From positions 2,785,754 to 2,849,753 of the forward strand of contig OZ024792.1 in the NCBI GenBank assembly GCA_964017065.1: a stretch of DNA of 64,000 bases, in the 5' to 3' direction. How positions within the stretch are numbered: the first letter of the stretch is position 1; each line of letters opens with the position of its first letter. This DNA comes from Haliclona indistincta (lineage: Eukaryota > Porifera > Demospongiae > Haplosclerida > Chalinidae). The notes under the pieces were generated by a model. That model worked only from the letters and a program-made list of their open reading frames with translations. It was not told the DNA's origin and searched no databases. Below are positions 41,201 through 53,255 of the stretch, in pieces. Position numbers and translations under genes: made by a program.

Positions 41201-42797
41201 TCAGCAATAAGCATACAAGATTTAAGCAACTGTAAATTGTAATACGAGAATAATACAATTCAGAAAATTAAAGTTGAATGTGTGTCCTTGTGTTGGTTGT
41301 TCCAATGCCTTAGCAAGCAGCAAGAATGCTGGTGAAAGACAGAACGACACCAAATGGTTCAGCCCAAAGAGGCAGAATACTAATCCCTTGACCCTAAATA
41401 ACCATGCATGATCATTGAGAGAACTAACGGATCTACTCAGCACATGCATGTAAAAATTCTAAAATAGGCACTATACATAGGTTGCACGCCGAGGTGTAAA
41501 GTTTGGCTTGCGTGTAACAAGGACGTGAGTGTGTGTAAACGGGACTTATGCCATCAGTGTTTAGATGTTGGTTTATGACACTCACTGATGACACTGCATG
41601 CCAAGAAACTGTAACCAAAGCTCATGCATGGTTCCTAAATATAATTGTTTTGAGACTTAACTGTCTTGAATTCCATCTCAACCTCAGTTAGTATAAGTAC
41701 ATCTCCACAGTTATTTTAACTATGCCTTGTAGCCTGCCAGCTACAGAGTCTTACTGTCTCGGCACACAACACATTTTTTAGCAACTATAGATTCACTTAC
41801 CCTGGAACAGCCAATTGTGTGTACGCTCACTTGTGTTCATAATAATTATTTGCTCAGTCTTGTCAATGTGGTATATAGCTAGCTACATATAATGTTCTAA
41901 TCAGCAACCTCTGCAGACACCCTATATGAGGCCAGTTTGGGGTGATGATTTAAACTTTATCATAATTAAGTGCACCTCCACTAACTGAATAGGGCAATTA
42001 TAAGAGCTATAATAATGCCTGTAACCCCACTGGATAAGTGGAGGAAAAACAAAATGGGAGCTTTCTATAAATAATGACCATGGAAATTCTCTAGGCTGAG
42101 GGAGTGTCAGCTCAGAGTATAGTGTCTAACCCAAAACATTGTGTACATCTAGTAACTGTATACTAAGACATACAAGCACTATTACTTTACACAGTGTTCA
42201 GTTCTACTTGGCCTTCTACTAGCGCCATCATTCAAAGTATCGGTAACATCGACTAACATCACGCAGCATGTTTAGCAACTATTTTTGCCATTTTGTTCAT
42301 TATTAGTCGCACATATTAATGTTTGTTGTGCAATCATTATTTCTGTTTGACTCAATACTTTAGTCACTAGAGCCTATCACAAAGGTGTTAAGACAACTAT
42401 GTTGGTATCAGTTCAACACTAATTTTGACACTCTTCTTGGTGCCAGCTAGTATTTCAGGGACAGCTTTCTGTTCCATCTATTACAAATGTCAGAGGGTGT
42501 GCAGCTAGTATTTCAGAGGGTGTGCAGCAACTTAAACATGAAACCAATGCCCGTGTGTAGTAAGTTATTTTATGTACTTATACTTTATCTCGCTAGAAAA
42601 TATCTAAACTACGCACATTTAATGTAACATGTAGCGCACCACTATACATGTACTGTATAAAAGTACTGTTGCAGATATAAAGGACGAACAAGTAATTTTT
42701 ATTCTTTGTTAAATTGTTATCACTTACCTGCAATTTGACCGGGAATAGTTACAAGGCAAAACAATAGACTGATCCGCCAAAACAAATTTGCTGACAT
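38257..42797 (-). CDS. Receptor C: Ig + FN3 membrane receptor with long acidic tail
   Basis: Start at 42797: signal MSANLFWRISLLFCLVTIPG (42797-42730), then a 2-kb intron. Ig exon about 40731-40440 (TFTCSFTGDTGWWKANAVQ, KNATNITCHAAL); FN3 exon about 40354-40079 (ILITWIPPYTLAGVDVLAYD); two Ser/Thr/Pro stalk exons (39746-39709, 39645-39523); TM exon (39464-39357; GILISLVCVGILVVLIIVAI...YCRNRRSK). Tail exons: VTNLELEHYE (39290-39257); a long acidic one (about 38879-38597; HTEDDEDEDSLISDNNEED); TDSYETQANEEALS (about 38460-38395); and TSTSESVPNRSF ending LMDV (stop at 38257). The last two align with the matching exons of receptor D and share the GTCAGT donor, which supports the model. Divergent with F. 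Confidence 0.78.
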
Positions 42798-43085
42798 AAT
42801 TGTAATAACGATAGACGTGTAGGTAGAATCAGAATTCGCTGACTGAGTTACTAGGAAAAGTATGCATTAGCCGCATTACACTACAGCGATCTTGCAACGC
42901 CACAGTCAAAGCGGAAGTAATACGTTGACCAATCAAACATGGCTGGTCACGTGTGGAGTTCACGTGGTATGCCCTAGCGTGTATTTAACTATTCACGCAT
43001 TGCATTACATGATCACTGACTACTTATGCATTGTACTTCATTTCGCATCGTGGTGCAAGAACTCTGCAAAGCCGTCAGCAGCAAA
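42798..43085. promoter_or_regulatory. Bidirectional promoter of receptors C and F
   Basis: 288 bp between start codons. Contains CGGAAGT (ETS-type) and CCAATCAAA (CCAAT box) spaced as in the 22.5-kb module, two CACGTG boxes (42956, 42971) and a TATTTAACT at 42983. Confidence 0.6.
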
Positions 43086-44407
43086 ATGTTGCTAGGAGTA
43101 CTAGTTTTGCTGCTGTTTTCAGCTTGTGATGATGTACTCATAGCAGCTCAAGAAGCAAGTACGAAACTTAATGATCTAATCATTCCTCTAGCTATCTTTA
43201 TTATCTCTCTGAAGAAATCACAATTCCTCCTCGATCAATCAACACCTCAGTTAGTGGAGAAGTTGAGTTCAATTGCACTGCAATTGCAAATGGTTTCGTT
43301 TGGAGAGCTAATGGAGTGCAGCTAAACAGCAGCAGAAAAGGAGTCACCATATCTACTGCAGTGGTAAACAAAACAACGAACATACGTACATCGATAATAA
43401 GAATGATAGTGTCTTCAACCGATAATGCAAAAAATATCACGTGTACTGCTATCAGCCGATCGTCTCCACCAACAATTGATAGCAGTGATCCAGCTCTGTT
43501 ATTTGTGCAAGGTATATTGCATGTAGTATTTTAATATTACACACTTTGTGCATGCATACAGGTTTATTGGAGCCAGCAAGAAACCTCACCACGACCATCT
43601 TCAATTCCTCTACTGTCCTCATCTCTTGGAGTCCTCCCTTCACTCTGGAGGGGGTACCCATCCTGGGCTATATCATTACTATTAACAACACTGCTAGCAG
43701 TGGCAAAAATGAAACAATTCAAACTGCAGGCAATGCCACACTGCTGTACTACACTATTGATCCTAGTGTCAACAATATTGTAGCTGTCACTGTTATTGCT
43801 GTCAATATGGCTGGGAAGGGAGATCATGTGTCTACTACCATGAACATACTTCTTAGACCATCAATCACACTAGTAGTTCCAAGAAACAGCCAATATGCAA
43901 GTAATTGTTATTATAACTACATATTATTCTATTACATAACAAATTATTATCAATGATATCACTCACTATAGCAGCTGCAAATCTAACCCCAGAAACCAGT
44001 CAAGCCACAGCTATAATTTATCCTGCTAATAATGGTAAGCAAATAGCGGTACAATCTGCATTGTATACATGTATCTCCATGGTGATGTCATTTGTATACT
44101 GCTACAGCACTATTTCCAACTGTTGAGTTTGTCACTGTAATATCAGTTTCATCTGCGTTTCTAATAACAGCATTGTGGCTGTTGCTGTTTCTCTGTTGCT
44201 TAAGAAGACACATCAAAAGAAAAGGTACACAATTTTTCAGTCTATGAACTTACTCACTAAGCTGGTTTGCTCCTCATAGAAGCACTGAAAGATCGGAAAG
44301 ATGTTATCATAATGAACGACTCTCAAGCATATGCAGTGGTTAAGAGACACACACAGCTGCAACGGATTCAAACTTATGACAACAGTGCTTATGGCATCAT
44401 AATATAG
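43086..44407 (+). CDS. Receptor F: Ig + FN3 membrane receptor with two-tyrosine tail
   Basis: Signal MLLGVLVLLLFSACDDVLIA (43086 on; an upstream in-frame Met at 43026 would spoil the signal). Ig exon about 43215-43512 (EFNCTAIANGFVWRANGVQ, SSTDNAKNITCTAIS). FN3 exon about 43561-43897 (VLISWSPPFTLEGVPILGY, AVNMAGKGDHV). Small Thr-rich stalk exon (about 43973-44033). TM exon (about 44106-44224; VTVISVSSAFLITALWLLLF then CLRRHIKRK). Tail exon (about 44279-44407): QAYAVVKRH and, 20 residues later, NSAYGIII at the end; S-A-Y-G-I-I fits an ITIM. Very close to receptor E in all exons. Probably an intact, expressed receptor. Confidence 0.82.
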
Positions 44408-44514
44408 TGTTGAAAACAATAATGTGATCATAACAATCCATAACATTTACAGCGCTATAACATAGTAATGAAATAAAATCTCATTCATCGTAACTGACTA
44501 ACTGTTTCATTTTT

Positions 44515-45010
44515 ATGGTTTTTTTAATCTTGTGCGGTTTGACCCAGACACCATCATATTACCAACAAAGCTGTTCAACATTGCTATTATGCTCTGCTTC
44601 AACAATAAGTTTGAGATTTAATGCACAGTGTAGTGGAACATTCAATGGTTTATCACTATACCTTGATCCAATACTCATCAGGCATCATCTGCTCTAGCAC
44701 ACTCTCGTCTAGATGAGTAACTTGATTGCTTTGGATTGCATAACTAGCAACAGCAGCAAATTGAGTCACTAAACAAGCTGTCAAGTTGATCCCAACTACC
44801 TTCAATCATCTCTTTCTGAGACTCTAAATTGATTTCACTCCTAGTGACACACTCTGGAGAGTTTCATTCTTTGTACTACTTTGATTTTAATAAACAAATT
44901 TTTCACATTAATTAGCTCACTTTGCTCAAATACTTTATTTTCTACACCTTGCTCATAAATAATCGCTAAAATATTGCTTAACTCTTTCAGTAACTAATCT
45001 GACCAGCATA
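44515..45010 (-). pseudogene. TRIM gene remnant after receptor F
   Basis: Pieces match the TRIM gene at 60801-62276 in the same order, for example TTCAATGGTTTATCA and TAGCACACTCTCGTCT (44640-44708, parent 61222-61290), and AATCGCTAAAATATTGCTTA (44960, parent about 61600). Deletions and stops throughout. Confidence 0.75.
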
Positions 45011-45061
45011 CAAAGACTGATGCTTTGACGCAGCACAATGCATTGATGCATGCATGCATTA

Positions 45062-45465
45062 AGGTGCAGAGACCATCATTGATTTTTAGTACAAATAAAG
45101 TGATTGAGTTATTGGTTGTCACTTGAAAATAGATTACCTATGTTCTGTAATGAGATGCAACAGCAAATTCTGATACCATATCTTGGCAAGAAAAATCAAA
45201 TTATATGTGTATACTGTGTGCTGGTGACTGATGAGTCAGAGACAACAGCACAATCATGCCAGGTAAAAGTGCTGCTAAAGACAACACTTCGACACCAAAC
45301 CCTTATAACTTATAGATGTGTTTATTATACTTCTCCAGGAAATAACTGATACTCCCTCTAGATTGTATAATGGACCAATGACATCATCATAATATTATGT
45401 AGACCTTAGAATGTACTAGCTCTGCTGCCTGGCCACTTCCTCTAAAGAACAAATCAAATTAGATC
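45062..45465 (-). pseudogene. Huntingtin 3'-end remnant
   Basis: Shares blocks with 62356-63375: GTTATTGGTTGTCACTTGAA (45110), ATCATGCCAGGTAAAAGTGC (45257) and AAATAACTGATACTCCCTCT (45341). The parental introns and exon pieces are collapsed and the frame is lost. Confidence 0.75.
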
Positions 45466-45484
45466 GTGGTTTTCTATGAGGAAA

Positions 45485-45695
45485 AGAAATCGTGCTTTAA
45501 TTGGTACCATGTGCAGTGGAAGTTTTGCAACTGGTTTGATAGTGGTATGTTTACAATTCTCCAAAGGATACTGGAAAAAATATAGCTAGTGTGTCTGCTG
45601 CTGTTGCTCATGAGCTCGGACATAATTATCTTCAACATGCAACACAATGATACTGATCCTAACAGTAAGATATTAGCGCTCTCGTATCACTCTCG
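45485..45695 (+). pseudogene. ADAM catalytic-exon fragment
   Basis: Matches 15868-16095 of the ADAM gene: TTAATTGGTACCATGTGCAG, intron, then GCTCATGAGCTCGGACAT for the HELGH motif. Four extra bases (ATTA) after GGACATA break the frame inside the zinc motif, and the intron lost about 15 bases. Not functional; it lies 30 kb from its parent. Confidence 0.85.
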
Positions 45696-46320
45696 TATCG
45701 CCATACAATCTCCTACATATCACAGGCTTTAGTTACCACATGTAGTGGTATAAATAAAATGTGTTGTTCCTCTGAGCATGATACTTTAAATGTAGCTTCT
45801 TTACCAGCAAGGATAGCCAAAAGTCACACAGTTAGGTCTGATCGAGCCATTGTTCTTCATTTTTCCATTACTGTAGCCTTGGAAAACAACGAATTAATAA
45901 TGCAATGTTATAAGACACTGCAGATACTGCCCATCACACGTTGTTGGGCAGTACACAAATTTAATTGGATACTGCCCATCACACATACACAACAATTTCA
46001 TGGAACATCATAGGATATGATGACGTCACCATAGATTCAGAGTTTTGTTTAAACCTCATCTCCAAAATGTGTATTTTACATAACTTAGAAAGAATCTATG
46101 TAGGAATACTACATGTGTAAGAGGATAGTACAATCTCCTACACTTTGCAATGATACAGATCTAGAGCCAGTATCAAATCAAACCACAGTAATTAACATGC
46201 ATGATTTCTTGAACACCAGCATTTATTTTATTGTCGAGGTACTAGGCTAGTTAGCACTACATGGCTACTAGGTTGGCACTCAAGACCAAAACCTAACACT
46301 ACAATGCGCATGACACGCCG
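45696..46320. other. Spacer between duplicated blocks
   Basis: Contains two short tandem TACTGCCCATCACAC units (45927, 45969). No gene seen. Confidence 0.4.
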
Positions 46321-46354
46321 AGGGTTTTGTGAAACCTATTCCGGCATTTCACAT

Positions 46355-47660
46355 CATGGACGTGGTGCAAGAACTCGGCTGCAAAGTCAGCAGCAAAATA
46401 TTGCAAAGAGTACTAGTTTTGCTGCTGCTGTTTTCAGCTTGCGATGATGTAGCTCAAGAAGCAAGTATGAAACTTAATGATCCTCTAGCTATCTTTATCT
46501 TCTCCCTGAACAAGTCACAATTCCTCCTCGTTGCAAATAGTTTCGTTTGGAGAGCTAATGGAGTGCAGGTAGACAGCGTCAGAAAAGGAGTTATCAAATT
46601 ATACTGCAGCACCAAACAAGAATATACGTACATCAACAGTGAGAATGATAGTTTCTTCAACTGATAACGCAAAAAAATATCAAGTGTACTGCTATCAGCA
46701 TAAGGTATATTGCATGAAGTATTTCACACTTTGTGCATGCATACAGGTCAGCAAGTAACCTCACTACGACCATCTTCAATTCTTCTACTGTCCTCATCTC
46801 TTGGAATCCTCCCTTCACTCTGGAGGGGGTACTGGGCTATATCATTACTACTAACGACACTGCTAGCAGTGATAAAAATTAAACAATTCAAACAGCAGGC
46901 ACACTGAAAAAATAGTATTGCTGCTTTACGGGACATTTTTTACTAGAGATTTGATGTGAGTAAAATAAATCAGCCATGTAGCATTTATTATTGTGCTTTT
47001 ACATGGAATACATGAGTGTGTAATGGCTATATGGAAGCAAAAGTAACTGAGCTGAGCTAACATCCTCAAAACATGATATAAAATTCCATGCAGGAAATGA
47101 CTTGTTAAAAACACATAACCTAATCTCAACAATAATGTAACTGTCACTGTTATTGCTGTCAATATGCCGGGAACGGATATCCTGTACCTACTACCATGAA
47201 CATTCTTCTCAGACCATCAACCACATTAGTAGTCCAAGTAAAAGCCAATGTACAAATAATTGTTATTATAACTACAAATTATTTTTCCCCTATTACAATG
47301 ATCAATGATATTACTCACTATAGCAGCTGCAAATCTAACCCCAGAAACCAGTCAACCACTGCTGCAATTTGTCCCAATAATGGTAAACAAATAGCGGCAC
47401 AATCTGCACTGTAGTATCTCCATGGTGATGTCATTATTATGTATACAGCTACAGCACTATTTTCAACGGTTGAAGTTGTCACCGTTTCATCAGTTTCATC
47501 TGCGTTTACATTGATTTGGTTACTAGTAACAGCATTGTGGCTGTTTCTCTGTTGTCTAAGAAGAAGACACGTCAAAAGTTTCAGTCTATGAACTTAGCAA
47601 TGGATTCAAACTTATGACAACAGTGCTTATGGCATCACTTATAGTGTTGAAAACATAATA
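46355..47660 (+). pseudogene. Decayed receptor (F/E type)
   Basis: Collinear with receptor F: signal region (KILQRVLVLLLLFSACDDVA; the F start ATG is mutated to ATA), Ig exon with about 70 bp deleted including the first cysteine, broken FN3 exon (LISWNPPFTLEGV), stalk, TM (LVTALWLFLCCLRRRH-like) and the end of the tail (ACAACAGTGCTTATGGCATC). Multiple frameshifts. A third copy of the F/E unit. Confidence 0.88.
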
Positions 47661-47699
47661 TAATCATAATAATCCATAAAATTAATTTCACAGTGCTAT

Positions 47700-48075
47700 A
47701 ACATTGTTATGAACAATAAAATCTCATTCATCGTAACTGTTTCATTTTTATGGTTCTTTAAAAATCTTGTGCGGTTTGACCCAGACACCAGCATACTACC
47801 AACAAAGCTGTTCAACATTGCTATTATGCTCTGCTTCAACAATAAGTTTGAGATTCTCGCACTGGACGCCCATCCAAATTTCTTTATTTTCCTTGCTCAA
47901 TCTTTTAAATAATCGCTAAAATCTTGCTTACCTCTTTTTGTAAACAATCTGACCAGCACACCGGACCAGCATACAAAAAACTGATACATGTACTTTGACG
48001 CAGCACAAATTGCTGCGTCTGTGTCACAGCATGCATTAAGGTAGACACCATCATAAACTCAATTTTTAGTACAAC
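47700..48075 (-). pseudogene. TRIM remnant after decayed receptor
   Basis: 47755-47855 equals 44518-44620 of the first remnant. TTGCTCAATCTTTTAAATAA and CGCTAAAATCTTGCTTACCT (47893-47935) match TRIM coding sequence at about 61582-61620. It continues into the TTTTTAGTACAA block seen next to the huntingtin remnant. Confidence 0.7.
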
Positions 48076-49490
48076 TGTACAGCTATTCCATTAGCAGATG
48101 ATGATTGTAACAGATTTATAAAGTACAATGCAAGCTATTGATACAAGCTGGCAAAAATAACAGAAGCCAGTAGTATGCTACTACAGTGTAATAATTGCGT
48201 ATGCGTGACTTCTCTGGAAAAATTGAGGCGACAAACACACCCCATGCCATATAGATAGATATATAGTTACATAGATAGGTCCCCCGGAGGCTCGGACCAT
48301 TGTCACCATCAATGTTGGGCTCGCCCAATAATTCACCGCAAACAAGTATTCCAAAAATTAACATTGTTTTAACCAAGAAATGTGAGAGAAAAGCATCACT
48401 GAACACAAAATACAAGCCTAGCAGATTGATTAGACAAAGTGTACATAAAAGATCATGGCTGTTTACATTGTTATCAGTTTTCTGTGAAGACTATAATTCC
48501 TCAGCTCTGGTTGACTAAGTGATGTATACAGTGAAAGTTCTACTTGAGGACATTTCTATAATAAATATAAAATCACTGAATGTGAACACTGGATGTGATT
48601 CCAAATTACATAGTATTTTAACAAACCCAATCATGACGCCTTCCTATCAGGACACTATTTGTGGGGTCCCAAGGAGATTCAAATAAAAGAGGTTTTTTGG
48701 CACAGTTGTACTTACAATGCTGTTGTTTGCCAAAATTGCAAGGTGTTATTGAAGGAATGCAGTACAGACCTTTGCAAGTTGCTTGAAAGCAGATGTTGTC
48801 AATTGGGCAGTGGCTACTAGGCTAACTAACCATATTATGTATTCTTATAAACCAACACCTATTTTATAATCTCCGCTGTCAAGCAACTTGCAAACTTGGT
48901 GGTCTGTAGCATGCAGTACCAATAGTGTGGTTTCATTATCACTCACTTCTTCACAAGCTACAAGTGGAATAGCACCCCATGAGCTAAGGCTGCCTAAGTC
49001 GTTACTGTGAATAAAACTCATTTTAATATTGAGTAGTTCAAATCAACGCGCCATTTTACTGCGCCCGCTTGTAACGCATGCGCAGCAGTGTAGGCGGTAT
49101 AGTTGAGCGCCAATTTTGAATTGCTACAAAGACCAGTGAAGAGGAGCGCGAGGTCAGTCTGTGCCATCCGATGCTACTGTGAAGGGCAAGAGCTACTGAC
49201 AAAGAAGAACCTATCAAGCTATAGCCAAGCAAGCTTCACAATGCTGTCACGAGTGTCTCGCTACCTCACTGAATGCGTTAGCGGTTTGTCTCCACTACTG
49301 TGACCGAGAAGGATGTAATTTGTGTGTATATTTCTCTCACTCATAGCCTTACCCTTTCAAAACTAAGCGCTGCTCCAGCAATAGGACGCCAACATAAGAC
49401 AGTCAACCTGTGATAGAACAAACAGAAGTGGGTATAACTTAAACTCAAAAGCGCGCCAATTATAATACAACCCGTGAACTCGGTCAACTG
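48076..49490. other. Intergenic DNA with one inverted repeat
   Basis: At 48753-48925 an inverted pair (GTACAGACC..GCAAGTTGCTTGA and TCAAGCAACTTGC..GGTCTGTA) forms a foldback. A CG-richer patch with GCATGCGCAG (NRF1-like) at 49077 could be a promoter, but the frame after it (49103-49303) has no recognisable domain. Confidence 0.4.
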
Positions 49491-49494
49491 GCTA

Positions 49495-49625
49495 TATCCT
49501 CTACTACTAGCTCTACCCTCTGCTACTAGGCTCTACCCTCTGCTACTAGCCTCTACCCTCTGCTACTGGCTCTACCCTCTGCTACTGGCTCTACCATCTG
49601 CTACTGGCTCTACCTTCAACTACTG
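49495..49625. repeat. 20-bp tandem repeat
   Basis: About 6 copies of a CTCTACCCTCTGCTACT(A/G)G type unit, some with one base inserted. Confidence 0.85.
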
Positions 49626-50289
49626 GTTACATGATTACTGAACGATACATCTTCCCAACAATGCTACGGTACCACTATTTCATAGTTGTTCTAAGGTTAT
49701 GTACAATTGCTAAGAAGTATAGTAACCATGGATGCTACACTTTCTATGGCACAAGAGAGTGTACCATCTGTGGTTTTAGCAATGCTAGGCTGTATGGTAG
49801 CAATGTTAGATTGTATTTGCATGCCAGCATGTTAGCGTGCGATGTGACGTCATGGATAGCAACAAGGTTAGTGAGTGTTTGTGTGTACCTGCTAGCGCGA
49901 CATGACAGTGAGTGAGACAGTGAGAGTGTATTATGAATCATCTTTAATAATGTTGCATGTAATATTGCTGTGTTATTTCATTGCATTGATGTATGTTAAC
50001 TAGTGTAGTCAAAGCCTTAGAACGAACATTGTGTAGTATAGGTAGTGTAGTCAAAGCCTTAGCCAGGTAGATAACTAGGTAGAGTAGTCAAAGCTTTAGA
50101 TAGGTAGATAGCTATCAAGAGAGCATGGAGAGGAGCAGATCTAGTGAAGTTCTACTCAAGATTCATCATTGCGGTGAAGTCAACAATCTGATGATGTGTT
50201 CAAAATGCGTTTTGTTCTGTAGGAAACCATGATACAAGCTAGAGATGAAAATATTATTACTGTTGTTGTTGTTGTTGTAAATAATTATG

Positions 50290-50755
50290 TCTAATGTACC
50301 GTGCAACGTAGCTCACCCCTCACTGGTCTAATGTACTGGTTCAATGTAGCTCACCCCTCACTGGTCTAATGTACAGGTTCAATGTAGCTCACCCCTCACT
50401 GGTCTAATTGGTCTAATGTACAGCTCACTGGTCTAATGTACAAGTTCAATGTAGCTCACCCCTCACTGGTCTAATGTACTGGTTCAATGTAGCTCACCCC
50501 TCACTGGTCTAATGTACTGTGCAATGTAGCTCACCCCTCACTGGTCTAATGTACTGTGCAATGTAGCTCACCCCTCACTGGTCTAATGTATTGGTTCAAT
50601 GTAGCTCACCCCTCACTGGTCTAATGTACTGGTTCAATGTAGCTCACCCCTCACTGGTCTAATGTACAGGTTCAATGTAGCTCACCCCTCACTGGTCTAA
50701 TGTATTGGTTCAATGTAGCTCACCCCTCACTGGTCTAATGTACAGGTACAATGCC
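50290..50755. repeat. 38-bp tandem repeat
   Basis: About 12 copies. The constant part is TGTAGCTCACCCCTCACTGG then TCTAATGTA; the variable part is CTGGTTCAA, CAGGTTCAA, TTGGTTCAA or CTGTGCAA. One disordered stretch near 50400-50445. Confidence 0.92.
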
Positions 50756-50837
50756 AACACTATCATCATCTACTTCTTCAATCATGAATTCATCGATACA
50801 ATCAACGATTCATTGATACAATCACTGATTCTATCAC

Positions 50838-51217
50838 ACCAATCATCGACTCATCGATTCGATCACATCAATCATCGACTCATCGATTCGATCGCACCAA
50901 TCACCGACTCATCGATTCGATCACACCAATCACCGACTCATCGATTCGATCACACCAATCACCGACTCATCGATTCGATCACACCAATCACCGACTCATC
51001 GATTCGATCACACCAATCACCAACTCATCGATTCGATCACACCAATCACCGACTCATCGATTCGATCACACCAATCACCGACTCATCGATTCGATCACAC
51101 CAATCACCGACTCATCGATTCGATCACATCAATCACCGACTCATCGATTCGATCACACCAATCACCGACTCATCGATTCGATCACACCAATCACCAACTC
51201 ATCGATTCGATCACACC
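50838..51217. repeat. 29-bp tandem repeat
   Basis: About 13 copies of CACCGACTCATCGATTCGAT plus CACAC(C)AAT; each differs by 0-2 bases. The unit is not a multiple of 3 and has no stop in the plus frames used, so the frame cycles through a 29-residue peptide repeat. Probably not a gene. Confidence 0.92.
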
Positions 51218-51639
51218 ATGTACCAATTCATGTTTTTTATCCTCATTTGATTTTCTCTAGATAGGTCTGAAGCAAGCAACAGAACCAAACTGATGGTATG
51301 GTATTGTTATTGTTTATCCACATGTCTTTCAATACAGAAGAACAAGAAGATATGCTTTTAAGATAAGAATCATTATTAAACTGTATGCTCTTTTCTTAGC
51401 AGATAAATAAGCTTGACTATTATTAGAGGTACTCTTACTGTTTATTAACGTGCTGTCTTTCTTTCCCGTCTCCACTTCTCTCAAAACGAGAGGAGCGGAG
51501 CCTGGAAATTAGCCTATTTATTCTACAGATGTACCCAACACCTGTGTAAATGCTGTAAGGTACCTGCTGTATATTGTCTTAGCCCATTTTCACTACAGAA
51601 CAAGACTCCACTATTCACCTTTTTCGCATGTGTGAATGC

Positions 51640-52105
51640 TGACAGGTATATTGCAGTGTGTTGTCTTATCTTTTTCAATACAGATCAAGACCCATTTTAC
51701 CAACAGAATGGTGACAGGTATATTGCAGTGTATTGTCTTACCTTTTTCAATACAGATCAAACTCATTTTACCAACAGAATGGTGACAGGTATATTGCAGT
51801 GTATTGTGTTACCTCTTTTCAATACAGATCAAACCCATTTTACCAACAGAATGCTGACAGGTATATTGCAGTGTATTGTCTTACCTCTTTTCAATACAGA
51901 TCAAACCCATTTTACCAACAGAATGGTGACAGGTATATTGTTGTATGCTGTTTTGTCTCTTTTTTACTACAGACTAAAAGACCCATTTTTTATCCTTTTT
52001 ATTTCATTAAAAATCTCTCCCACAGATTGAGCTTGTCTGATCACTGAGAGGTATATTGCTGTATTGTCTAATCTCTTTTTTACTACAGGTCAAGCAAGAC
52101 CCATT
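51640..52105. repeat. 71-72-bp tandem repeat
   Basis: About 5-6 copies of a unit starting GTGACAGGTATATTGCAGTG and containing TTCAATACAGATCAAA and TTTTACCAACAGAAT. Outer copies are diverged and shortened. Confidence 0.9.
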
Positions 52106-52344
52106 AAAATTTTATCTTAAATTTTGAGCTGTTGTATTTATCATTTGGGTTTTTCCAGAGAAGGTTTTATCCCATCGGGTTTTACTTCTCCGGTTTTTTC
52201 CCTTGGATGGTGTTGGGCCAACCATCCATAAATTTCTGTTTCTTTGGCCTCAGCTCTAATAGAACTACAATGTATGTCAATATTATTTTAGTGATTTGTA
52301 AGATTTTTCATTAAAATTATTTGCAATTAGCAGATGCATGATTA

Positions 52345-52508
52345 TGGCGGCACGCGTGCATGCAGTAGATCCATGGAAGCATGCAAGTTGCAGTAGAAGT
52401 GACCAGCAGATCCATGGAACATGCAGGCAAGCAGAAGCACAGGTAGTGGGCTAGTGGTAGCTATCCAGCACCTGTACAAGCTGTTGTGCAAAAGTTGTAG
52501 TGAAGCCA
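52345..52508 (-). repeat. Inverted short copy of the ADAM-intron minisatellite
   Basis: Reads on the minus strand as the flanks of 18568-19265 (AGCTTGTACAG, GGATAGCTACCACTAGCC, TCTGCTGGTCACTTCTACTG, CTTCCATGGATCTACTGCAT) with only one or two units and no CTG run. Confidence 0.85.
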
Positions 52509-52620
52509 AAAATTATAGTGTTGAAAACAATAATGTAATCATAGTAATAATCCATAACAATTACAGCGTTATAACATCATGAACAATAAAATCTCATTCA
52601 TCGTAACTGTTTCATTTTAA
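52505..52620 (+). pseudogene. Receptor 3'-UTR relic (F type)
   Basis: TTATAGTGTTGAAAACAATA and AATAAAATCTCATTCATCGT match the region just after the stop of receptor F (44400-44510) and of the decayed copy. No coding exon precedes it. Confidence 0.7.
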
Positions 52621-53069
52621 TGACATACTACACTGCTGCTACTACAGAGAAAATGTCTCAATGTGAACCAGCTACATGTGTGAAAAAAAATGAAAAAGAG
52701 TAAACGTGCTTATGGTCAAAGTCAAAGGGTGTCTGAGGTTAAATATGCCTCTTTTTCACCTCTTGTGTTCTTCCTGACTGGAGGCCTTAGTGAAGAGGCA
52801 ACTTGCGTCCTTAAACAACTGTATAATTAGACCATTGTTTAATTTGAGGAGCCTGTTTCAGATTCGATCATGCAGCTCATGCCCTAAGCAAGCCTGTGAA
52901 TCTCTCTTCTAAACTGATACCAAACCTTCCTTGTATGTGTGCGTCATTCTAATGTGTTCTGTATTTTAGTTTAACTAACAAAAAATAATGGTGAAGTGTA
53001 CTCGGAGTGTACTCCTACTTACAGCCACAACTAGCTATAATTATGTGGTTGCCTAGATAATAATTTATT

Positions 53070-53255
53070 ATTAATTCTACACTGATGCTTTATTGTTTGA
53101 ATACTAAAGGTATTGATAACAATAAAGCAATAATAATTGATAACAATAAGCAATAATAGCAATAACAAAGCAATACAATAAGCATGATAACATTTCAGGC
53201 AGACCTGAACTGTTATCATGATCAACAACAGTACAGCATATGCTCAAGGTGGTAA
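53070..53255 (+). pseudogene. Receptor TM/tail-exon relic (B' type)
   Basis: CTGATGCTTTATTGTTTGAA (53082) equals the end of the B' TM exon. GTTATCATGATCAACAACAG and CAGCATATGCTCAAG (53212-53248) match the start of the B' tail exon. The frame breaks before the second tyrosine motif. Confidence 0.65.

Noticed and set aside
48116..48415. 99-codon minus-strand frame with hydrophobic stretches
   Set aside because: No signal from any known family and no exon partners; it lies in decayed duplicate DNA.
49103..49303. 66-codon frame after an NRF1-like site
   Set aside because: The promoter-like patch is suggestive, but the peptide has no domain and no downstream exon was found. Left as unassigned.
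50290..50755. CRISPR-like array (38-bp repeat with short variable part)
   Set aside because: The variable part is only 8-9 bp and takes a few recurring forms; the context is an animal genome. It is a plain tandem repeat.
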